A stretch of DNA of 45,334 nt, taken from positions 1 through 45,334 of the forward strand of contig NZ_JARWNX010000049.1 in NCBI RefSeq assembly GCF_029868385.1, in the 5' to 3' direction. The position numbers and the translations under genes are program-made. The notes under the pieces are model-generated. The model saw only the letters and a program-made list of their open reading frames with translations, was not told where the DNA came from and made no database searches. Origin of the DNA: Nocardia cyriacigeorgica. Its GTDB lineage: Bacteria; Actinomycetota; Actinomycetes; Mycobacteriales; Mycobacteriaceae. How positions within the stretch are numbered: position 1 is the stretch's first letter; the number at the start of each line of letters is the position of its first letter. Shown here piece after piece: positions 39,513-45,334 of this stretch.

Positions 39513-41387
39513 TCACGAGGCCTGGAGCACGAAGCGCCTGGTGGGCTCGATGGAGGGTGGGATACGGTCGCGCTGCAACGCCCAGGAGGCGATGTTGTGG
39601 AACAGTGGCGCGGCCGACTGGCCGCCGGTGCCGTCAGCGCTGCGGACCGGCGCGTCGAGCATCATGCCGATGACATAGCGTGGGTCGTCGGCCGGGGCCA
39701 TACCGGCGAAGGTGATCCAGTACGACGAGGTGGAATAGCAGTTGCAGGCGGGATCCACCTTCTGCGCGGTGCCGGTCTTGCCCGCGATCTGATAGCCCTC
39801 GATCGCGGCAGGTACCCCGGTGCCCATCTGGACGCCCATGGGGTCGCGTTGTACCACCGCCTGGAACATGGTGCGCAGGGTCTGCGCGGTCTGCGGGCTC
39901 ACCACCCGCACGCCCTCCGGTGTCGGTTCCTCGGTCCTGGTGCCGTCCGGTGCGATCTTGGCCCGCAGGATGCGCGGCGGGATACGCAGGCCGTCATTGG
40001 CGATGGCCTGGTACATACCGGTCATTTGCAGGGTCGTCATCGAAAGGCCCTGGCCGATCGGCAGGTTCGCGAACGTACCGCCCGACCACTGGTCGCGGGC
40101 GGGCAGCAGGCCGGGGCTCTCGCCCGGCAGGCCGACGCCGGTGCGCTGGCCGAGGCCGAACCGGGTGAGCATATCGGCGAACCGGTCCTCCCCGACGCGC
40201 TGGGCCAGCATCAATGTGCCGACGTTGGAGGACTTTCCGAAGATTCCGGTGGTGGTGTAGGGCGCGACGCCGTGTTCCCAGGCATCACCGACGGTGACAC
40301 CCGACATGTGGATCCGGCCCGGAACCTGATGCACCTCGTCCGGATCGGTGAGCCCGTATTCGAGGGCGGCGGCGGCGGTGACGATCTTGTTCACGGAACC
40401 GGGTTCGAACGCGTGGGTCACCGACGGATTGTCCAGTTCCTCCGGTTTCCAGTGTTCGGGTTCCAGCGACGGATTGAAGGTGCCGTCATTGGCCATCGCC
40501 AGCACCTGGCCGGTCTTGGCGTCGAGGACCACCGCGGACGCCGATTTCGCGCCGGACAGATCCTTGGCCTGCTGCACCTGCTGCTGGACGTAGTACTGGA
40601 GATCCGAATCGAGGGTCAGCTCGACGCCGTAACCGTTCACGGCGGGCACGCGATCGCGCCAGCTGCCGGGGATCACGGCGCCGTCGGCGCCACGGTCGTA
40701 GGTGTGTGAGCCGTCGGCGCCCGCGAGCACCGAATCCATCGACGATTCCAACCCGATCTGGCCGTGCCCGTCCCAGCCGGTGGCGCCGATGACATTGGCC
40801 GCCAGCGATCCGCCCGGATACTCCCGCGGATTCTGCGAGTCGGCGCCCACTTCGCTGAATTCGACGACGATCTCGGCGGCGATGCGCGGATCGACGTTGC
40901 GGGCCAGGTAGACGAACTGTTGATCGCTGTTGAGCAGTTCCAGCAGCTTCTTCTCGCTCGGGCCCTTGTCGCGGAGCTTGTCGTGGATGGTGGCGGCGAT
41001 ATCGCGCAGGCGCTGTTCGGGATCGGGTGCGGAGTCGTCCTTCGCCTTCGCCTCCGCCAGATCCTTGCGCACCTTGATCGGCTGGAAGTGCAGCTCCTTC
41101 GCGGTGACGGTGAAGGCGAGCGCCTTACCGTTGCGGTCGGTGATCGGCCCGCGCATGGCCTCGTCCACCCAGTGCGCGGTGCGTTGACTCGCCGCCTGCG
41201 CCGACAGTCCCGGCGCGGAAATGCTCTGCACCCACAACAATTGGATCGCGACGACGGCGAGTGCGCCGAGCATCGCGATCCGTCCCGCCCCCAACCGCAT
41301 CCGCACCGGCCGGTCCAGCTGCGCCGCCGCCCCGCGTCTTCTCACCGGCCCGCGACGCGAACGCTTCGCGGGTCCGGGCCGCCTCAT
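39513..41387 (-). CDS. ftsI: Septal penicillin-binding protein FtsI (PBP3, class B)
   Basis: 624 residues. Monofunctional DD-transpeptidase that cross-links septal peptidoglycan with FtsW. A basic cytoplasmic N-terminus is followed by a TM helix (IAMLGALAVVAIQLLWVQS, about 37-55), a pedestal domain, then a transpeptidase domain: SVNK nucleophile motif at S331 (EPGSVNKI), SSN at 386-388, KTG at 537-539. DPACNCYST (two cysteines) follows KTG. The TSSYWITFAGMAP segment is typical. ATG 41387 overlaps the ftsL stop (ATGA). Confidence 0.97.
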   Translation of the reverse strand: MRRPGPAKRSRRGPVRRRGAAAQLDRPVRMRLGAGRIAMLGALAVVAIQLLWVQSISAPGLSAQAASQRTAHWVDEAMRGPITDRNGKALAFTVTAKELHFQPIKVRKDLAEAKAKDDSAPDPEQRLRDIAATIHDKLRDKGPSEKKLLELLNSDQQFVYLARNVDPRIAAEIVVEFSEVGADSQNPREYPGGSLAANVIGATGWDGHGQIGLESSMDSVLAGADGSHTYDRGADGAVIPGSWRDRVPAVNGYGVELTLDSDLQYYVQQQVQQAKDLSGAKSASAVVLDAKTGQVLAMANDGTFNPSLEPEHWKPEELDNPSVTHAFEPGSVNKIVTAAAALEYGLTDPDEVHQVPGRIHMSGVTVGDAWEHGVAPYTTTGIFGKSSNVGTLMLAQRVGEDRFADMLTRFGLGQRTGVGLPGESPGLLPARDQWSGGTFANLPIGQGLSMTTLQMTGMYQAIANDGLRIPPRILRAKIAPDGTRTEEPTPEGVRVVSPQTAQTLRTMFQAVVQRDPMGVQMGTGVPAAIEGYQIAGKTGTAQKVDPACNCYSTSSYWITFAGMAPADDPRYVIGMMLDAPVRSADGTGGQSAAPLFHNIASWALQRDRIPPSIEPTRRFVLQAS

Positions 41388-42844
41388 CGTGCCGCCTCCC
41401 CCGAGGTCGGCCGCACCGTCGGCGCCGCATCGGGCTGCCCGGGCGCGTTGTCGATGAGCGCCGGTGCGGCAGGCGCGGATTCAGCCGCGACCGGCGCGGG
41501 CGCCGTGTCCGAACCAGCCGCCCCGGTCGCGGGAACCGGAACCTCCACCGCGGATTGCCGCTCGCCCCCGGCCGGGGTCGCGATCTGGCCCGGCGCGGGC
41601 ACAGAGGCCGCGACCTGACCCGGCATCGGCGCCGGAGCCGAGTCGGGAGCGGAGGCGGGAGCTGCGGCCGATGTCGGCGCACCGGCCTCGGCACCAGCCG
41701 GTGCCGAGGCCCCCTCCACCACTGCCGCCGGAACCGGTGCTGGCGCCTCGGGTCCGGGAGCGGAAGCAGGCGCATCCGCTGGCACCGCCGCAGTCGGAAC
41801 CGCGGCCGGATCGGCGATAGGAGCCGGTGCCGCAACATCCGGTACCGGTGCCGCGGCAGGTCCGGGAGCAGCGGGGGCGGGGCCCGCTGCGGCCGGTGCT
41901 TGGGCCCCTTCCACCGGAACCGCGGGAACCGGTGCGGGCGCGGGACCCGCGGCCGGATCGGCGGGAACAGAGCCTGGTGCCGCCGGGTCTGCGGGCGCGG
42001 GGCCAGGTGCGGGAGCATCCGCCGCCGGTGCGGGGGCCGGGGCCGCGGGTGCCGGGGCCGCGGCAGGCGCGGGTGCACCGTCGGCGGGGACCGGTGCAGG
42101 TGCACCAGCCGGAGCGGGGGCCACACCCGCGGCGGGAGCGGGGACACCTTGGGCCGGTGTGGTGCCGTTCGGCGAGACCGGGTTCGGTGCGCCGGGCACC
42201 GGTGTCGTTCCCGCGCCGACGGGCGGGGCGGCGTTGATCTCGGCGCCACCCGGGCGTCCGGCGGGACGCGGCGCGGCCGTGACCGGGACGACCCGCTCTC
42301 CCTGGTTCTGCGGCGTGCCCGGGCGGTCCGATGCCCGGGTGGGCGGCGGGTTCAGCGGTGGCACGGGCGCGCCCTCGGCGGGCTTCGGGTCGCCGATCAC
42401 GACCACGGTGCCGTCGGGGGCGACCACCAGGCGGGCGGGGTCCTTGGCGGGGATCATGCCGAGTTCCCTGGCGCGCGAGGCGAGTTCGGGCGCCGAGTCG
42501 GCGGCCTCCACTTCCCGTTGCAGGGCAGCCCGCTCATCGGCCAGGGTCTGGTTCATCTTCCTGGCGTCGCTGAGCAGGTAGCTGTCCTCGGCGGCGCGGG
42601 TGGTGAGCAGCAGGGTGAGTGCGAGTCCGCAGGCGAGCATGGCGAGGATCGCCGCCACGAACGGGATCCTGGTGGCCATCATCGAGCCGCGCGGCAGAAC
42701 CGATTCGGGCCCGGTGGCACCCTCGGCGCGCAGCCTGCGGCGAGCATAAGCGCGCTGCGCCGCACCCGATTTCACCCGCTCGGCGGCCTGCACCCGACGG
42801 GCGACCCGCCCGGGCTCGGCAACGGTTCGTGTCCGCACGCTCAC
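41384..42844 (-). CDS. ftsL: FtsL-like bitopic divisome protein with a very long Pro/Ala-rich tail
   Basis: 486 residues. Cytoplasmic basic N-terminus (1-54), one TM helix (about 58-80), a leucine-zipper-like coiled coil (about 85-130, RKMNQTLADERAALQREVEAA), then more than 330 residues of Ala/Pro/Gly-rich sequence that should be extracytoplasmic and disordered. Mycobacterial Rv2164c has the same plan. Position between rsmH and ftsI is the usual ftsL position. GTG 42844 follows AGGAGG by seven bases and overlaps the upstream 95-codon gene's stop. Confidence 0.88.
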   Translation of the reverse strand: MSVRTRTVAEPGRVARRVQAAERVKSGAAQRAYARRRLRAEGATGPESVLPRGSMMATRIPFVAAILAMLACGLALTLLLTTRAAEDSYLLSDARKMNQTLADERAALQREVEAADSAPELASRARELGMIPAKDPARLVVAPDGTVVVIGDPKPAEGAPVPPLNPPPTRASDRPGTPQNQGERVVPVTAAPRPAGRPGGAEINAAPPVGAGTTPVPGAPNPVSPNGTTPAQGVPAPAAGVAPAPAGAPAPVPADGAPAPAAAPAPAAPAPAPAADAPAPGPAPADPAAPGSVPADPAAGPAPAPVPAVPVEGAQAPAAAGPAPAAPGPAAAPVPDVAAPAPIADPAAVPTAAVPADAPASAPGPEAPAPVPAAVVEGASAPAGAEAGAPTSAAAPASAPDSAPAPMPGQVAASVPAPGQIATPAGGERQSAVEVPVPATGAAGSDTAPAPVAAESAPAAPALIDNAPGQPDAAPTVRPTSGEAAR

Positions 42845-43128
42845 GCTGTACCCTCCTTCACCTGGCCGGGGCGCCCGCCGTGATGAGGCGAGCCACCGCC
42901 TGTGGGCACCGCACCGGCCACGCGGGCGCCCTCACACACCTGATCCGAACGCCCACCGTGCAGCCGCAAGCCATTGCCCTTGGGCTCCGATCCGGCGCGC
43001 AAGCTTTCCTGCACCCGACCCGGCCGCTGTCGACGCTCAGGTGAGCCGACGCCTCCGGATGCCGATCCACTGCCGCGCTCGGCCGCCCCCGTGGAAGGCT
43101 GCCCGAGCGTCGTAGTCGTCGTGCTCAT
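42841..43128 (-). CDS. Unnamed 95-residue protein between rsmH and ftsL
   Basis: Low-complexity, Ser/Gly/Arg-rich protein (MSTTTTTLGQPSTGAAERGS) with no TM segment and no recognised domain. The gene context is strong: a perfect AGGAGG lies six bases before ATG 43128, the start overlaps the rsmH stop (ATGA), and the stop overlaps the ftsL start (GTGA). It therefore looks like a translated part of the operon. It could help couple rsmH and ftsL translation, or encode a small cytosolic, probably disordered, accessory protein. Confidence 0.65.
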   Translation of the reverse strand: MSTTTTTLGQPSTGAAERGSGSASGGVGSPERRQRPGRVQESLRAGSEPKGNGLRLHGGRSDQVCEGARVAGAVPTGGGSPHHGGRPGQVKEGTA

Positions 43129-44099
43129 GCAACCTCCTGAATCCGTTCTGCCGCACGCATCCGTACCGGGGCCGCGCGCGGGTTGTCCTCGATCTCCTGT
43201 TCGGTGGCCTGTTCGGCGCCGCGGGTGAGCAACCGGAATTCCGGTCCCATGCCCGGCAGCTCGACCGGAAGGCCCACGGGTGTGCGCGAGGCCGCGCGTT
43301 GCGCCAGTTCGTGTTTGACGACCCGGTCCTCGAGCGACTGATAGGACATGACGACGATGCGCCCGCCGACGCGCAGCGCGTTCAGCGCGGCTGGCAGCGC
43401 CGCGCGCAGCGATTCCAGTTCACCGTTGACCTCGATCCGCAGCGCCTGGAAGGTGCGTTTGGCCGGATGGCCGCCGGTGCGTCTGGTCGCGGCGGGAATG
43501 GCGTCGTAGAGCAGTTCCACCAGCTGCGCGCTGGTGGTGAACGGCCGCTGCTGCCTGCGCCGCACGATCTCGCTCGCGATGCGGCCCGCGAAGCGTTCCT
43601 CCCCATAGGTTTTCAGGATCCGGGCCAGATCGCCATGGCTGTAGGTGTTGAGCACATCGGCGGCGGTGAGACCGGTGGTCGGGTCCATCCGCATGTCCAG
43701 CGGGGCGTCCACCGAGTAGGCGAAGCCGCGGTCGGTCTCGTCGAGTTGCATGGACGAGACGCCGAGGTCCATCAGGATGGCGCTGACCGAGCCGATCGTG
43801 GGCAGACCCGCTTCGGTGAGCGCGTCGGCGATGCCGTCGTATCGGGTGTGCACCAGCGTGATTCGGTCGGCGAAGGGCCGCAACCGCTCCCCCGCCAGTT
43901 CGAGCGCGGCGGTATCGCGGTCGAGGCCGACGAGGCGGATGTCCGGGTAGGTGCGCAGGAAATGTTCGGCGTGACCGCCCAATCCGAGCGTGGCGTCGAG
44001 GTAGACGGCGCCGGGGGCGCCGAGCGCGGGCCCGAGGAGTTCGTCGGCGCGCTCGAGCAGAACGGGAACATGGCGCGGGCCGTGTGGTTCACGGTTCAC
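43125..44099 (-). CDS. rsmH: 16S rRNA C1402 N4-methyltransferase RsmH (MraW)
   Basis: 324 residues from GTG 44099 (MNREPHGPRHVPVLLERADELLGP), chosen because GGGAGG lies just upstream and the family N-terminus begins here. The open frame runs on to 44492 without homology. SAM-binding motif DATLGLGGHAEHFL; MDLGVSSMQLD and GFAYSVDAPLDMRMD; C-terminal HPAKRTFQALRIEVNGELESL and VISYQSLEDRVVK-type motif (VMSYQSLEDRVVKHE). Methylates N4 of C1402 in the ribosomal P-site. First enzyme gene of the dcw cluster after mraZ. Confidence 0.96.
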   Translation of the reverse strand: MNREPHGPRHVPVLLERADELLGPALGAPGAVYLDATLGLGGHAEHFLRTYPDIRLVGLDRDTAALELAGERLRPFADRITLVHTRYDGIADALTEAGLPTIGSVSAILMDLGVSSMQLDETDRGFAYSVDAPLDMRMDPTTGLTAADVLNTYSHGDLARILKTYGEERFAGRIASEIVRRRQQRPFTTSAQLVELLYDAIPAATRRTGGHPAKRTFQALRIEVNGELESLRAALPAALNALRVGGRIVVMSYQSLEDRVVKHELAQRAASRTPVGLPVELPGMGPEFRLLTRGAEQATEQEIEDNPRAAPVRMRAAERIQEVA

Positions 44100-44156
44100 C
44101 TCGACCTCCCGGATCTTGCCTCGTTTCGTCACGCACCGATATCGGGTCGCCTTGTT

Positions 44157-44183
44157 CCGCAGTGTTTTCGGCGCACACTGCGG
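44157..44183. other. Perfect hairpin between mraZ and rsmH
   Basis: 9-bp inverted repeat CCGCAGTGT / ACACTGCGG with a 9-base loop in the 266-bp mraZ-rsmH gap. It could be a terminator or attenuator after mraZ or an operator. The rest of the gap shows no gene. Confidence 0.5.
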
Positions 44184-44365
44184 GTAGATGGGTAGTGCTG
44201 TCCTGAGCGATTGCTCGGGGGATTGCGGTGGCAGCGAATGCTGCGGGATTCGGACCAGATGTCGGTGACGAATGCCCCGTGGTCTCTGACCGAAGCGGCA
44301 CCTGGCGTCGGGGAAGTACGTCAGGGTCCGCGTCCGGGCAGAGGCCGCGTGGCACTCGTTCGGGG

Positions 44366-44797
44366 CTAGAAGATCCCGCCCAGCGACTCGTCTCTCGCTT
44401 GTGCGTAGTCCTCCTCGTGTTCGGCGAGGTAGGACTCCCACGCCTGCTTGTCCCATATTTCGAGGAAGTCGACCGAACCGATGACCACGCAATCCCGTGA
44501 CAGGTTCGCGTAGCGACGATGGTCGGCCGACAGCACGATCCGGCCCTGGGCGTCTGGACGTTGTTCGTCCGTGCCCGCCGCGAGAGCCCGGACGAAAGCC
44601 CGTGCCTGCGGATTGCTTCGAGACGCCGCCGCGGCTCGCCGCGCGAGCGCGGTGAACTCCTCTTTGGGATACACGGCAAGGCTGTGGTCCTGCCCCTTCG
44701 TGACCATCAACCCTCCCGCCAGATCGTCTCGAAACTTCGCAGGCAACGTGAGTCGCCCTTTGTCGTCCAATCGAGGTGTGTAGGTACCGAGAAACAA
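44366..44797 (-). CDS. mraZ: MraZ transcription regulator
   Basis: 143 residues from TTG 44797 (MFLGTYTPRLDDKGRLTLPAKFRDDLAGG). TTG is preferred over GTG 44806 because mycobacterial MraZ starts at this residue and GGGAGG (44811-44806) is then eight bases upstream. Two AbrB-like half-motifs are present: DDKGRLTLPAKFR and the later DAQGRIVLSADHR. It forms ring-shaped multimers that bind repeated boxes upstream of the dcw operon and represses or activates it depending on species. The boxes lie at 44887-44912. Confidence 0.94.
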   Translation of the reverse strand: MFLGTYTPRLDDKGRLTLPAKFRDDLAGGLMVTKGQDHSLAVYPKEEFTALARRAAAASRSNPQARAFVRALAAGTDEQRPDAQGRIVLSADHRRYANLSRDCVVIGSVDFLEIWDKQAWESYLAEHEEDYAQARDESLGGIF

Positions 44798-44835
44798 TCT
44801 CGACACCTCCCTACCGGACCACCTCGATCACGCAT

Positions 44836-44855
44836 GGCCGGAACTCGCTCCGGCC
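44836..44855 (-). other. Hairpin in the mraZ leader
   Basis: Perfect 7-bp stem (GGCCGGA / TCCGGCC) with a 6-base loop, between the MraZ boxes and the mraZ start. Confidence 0.45.
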
Positions 44856-44886
44856 GAGCGCCTTACGGCCTCTCCTGTAGTGCGCG

Positions 44887-44912
44887 CTCCACATTACCCC
44901 ACTTTCCCCCAC
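44887..44912 (-). promoter_or_regulatory. MraZ-binding boxes (three, 10-bp spacing)
   Basis: On the minus strand GTGGGG, GTGGGG and GTGGAG begin exactly 10 bp apart (44912, 44902, 44892), each of the first two preceded by AAA. This matches the TGGG-N5 direct-repeat operator known for MraZ and the AAAGTG-type repeats reported in mollicutes. It lies about 90-115 bases upstream of the mraZ start, so autoregulation of the dcw cluster is expected. Confidence 0.85.
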
Positions 44913-45085
44913 TTTCAATCGAAACGCGGGGTGATCTGGCTCCCCGCTTCGGCGATTCCGCAGGTCATCCCAGCTATCACTGGGTGGAAGAACTTTTCGG
45001 GTGCTCCGACCTCCCGCGCGCGTCAGCTGCGACCGGGCCCGACAACAACCAGCAAACACCCAGGTGCACCCCATGAGCCCGGCCG

Positions 45086-45124
45086 GTGGGGGAAGGTGGG
45101 GCAGCGCCGTGGGGCGATGTGGGG
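45086..45124 (+). promoter_or_regulatory. Second GTGGGG cluster, opposite orientation
   Basis: Four GTGGGG copies on the plus strand begin at 45086, 45096, 45109 and 45119: two pairs with 10-bp spacing, 13 bp between pairs. They point away from mraZ. They may be further MraZ sites or serve a divergent gene beyond the window. Confidence 0.5.
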
Positions 45125-45144
45125 GTTCAGTGCCGCGGTGTGGC

Positions 45145-45166
45145 TCGTGCCGACCGGTCGGCACGA
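45145..45166. promoter_or_regulatory. Perfect 22-bp palindrome
   Basis: Half-site TCGTGCCGACC is followed directly by its reverse complement, with no spacer. The zero-length loop argues for a protein-binding operator rather than an RNA hairpin. It lies 21 bp past the second GTGGGG cluster. Confidence 0.6.
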
Positions 45167-45207
45167 CACGCCGGCGGCGGCACGGGGTATGGACAGCACG
45201 AACGAAC

Positions 45208-45292
45208 GGCGGTGGGGGCCCCGGGATACGATGCCCCACCGCCGGTGGTGGAAAACCCGGGGGAGGGGGGTGCCCACAACGGTTGGAACCGT
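45208..45292. other. Inverted repeat and second dyad near the right edge
   Basis: GGCGGTGGGG and CCCCACCGCC (45208-45217 and 45234-45243) form a perfect 10-bp inverted repeat with a 16-base loop; each arm also carries a GTGGGG. Further right, ACGGTT-GG-AACCGT (45279-45292) is a 6+6 dyad. No credible gene is seen from 44798 to the window end. Confidence 0.45.
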
Positions 45293-45334
45293 ATTCGGAA
45301 ACGGTGTGACAAACGCACGGTGAAACCCCCGGGC

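Noticed and set aside
41261..42883. 540-codon plus-strand open frame opposite ftsL
   Set aside because: Gly/Arg-only composition produced by the Pro/Ala-rich ftsL tail read on the other strand; no ribosome-binding site and no recognisable motif.
44880..45323. Plus- and minus-strand frames upstream of mraZ
   Set aside because: Low-complexity products covering GTGGGG repeats and palindromes; the region is better explained as regulatory DNA.

Overview
The window is high-GC DNA from a mycolic-acid-producing actinobacterium (Mycobacteriales/Corynebacteriales), most likely Nocardia or a close relative. The evidence is a GT53 (Emb-type) arabinosyltransferase, an Mtb12-like lipoprotein, a DinB1/DinX-type polymerase IV with the actinobacterial C-terminal domain, a CtpE-type P-ATPase, Wag31 with a near-mycobacterial N-terminus, a proline/alanine-rich FtsL, and frequent GTG/TTG starts with 4-base stop/start overlaps. 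The genus is inferred; no rRNA or tRNA is present.

Right two thirds (about 19.6-45.3 kb, nearly all minus strand): the division and cell wall (dcw) cluster and its downstream extension. Read in the direction of transcription: MraZ boxes, mraZ, rsmH, an unnamed 95-codon gene, ftsL, ftsI, murE, murF, mraY, murD, ftsW, murG, murC, ftsQ, ftsZ, pgeF, yggS, an unnamed 49-codon ORF, sepF, perhaps a 26-codon ORF, yggT, wag31 (divIVA), a two-TM protein, a T-box leader, ileS. MurC-F and MurE-F build the UDP-MurNAc-pentapeptide, MraY and MurG make lipids I and II, FtsW/FtsI polymerise and cross-link septal peptidoglycan, FtsQ/L/Z and SepF organise the division ring, and Wag31 directs polar growth. Most junctions between rsmH and ftsQ are 4-base overlaps or gaps under 10 bp, so translation is probably coupled.

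Left third (1-19.6 kb): mixed genes on both strands. They are the 3' part of an acetyl-CoA synthetase gene, a PhzF-family gene, a three-gene minus-strand block lspA-rluD-membrane protein, a lipoprotein gene divergent from lspA, a VOC-fold protein, ctpE, rarD, an ADP-ribosylglycohydrolase-family gene, an emb-type arabinosyltransferase, an Mtb12-like lipoprotein, dinB, a galU-type nucleotidyltransferase and an NlpC/P60 hydrolase. In Bacillus the order sepF-ylmG-divIVA-ileS-lspA-rluD is contiguous. Here the same genes keep order and strand, but about 14.7 kb of other genes separates ileS from lspA.

No phage, transposon, CRISPR array or defence system is visible. The least explained parts are the small coupled ORFs inside the dcw cluster, the regulatory DNA upstream of mraZ (GTGGGG repeats in both orientations, a perfect 22-bp palindrome, a 10-bp-stem inverted repeat), a periodic TGTC-N6-GACA array between lspA and the lipoprotein gene, and degenerate tandem repeats upstream of dinB.
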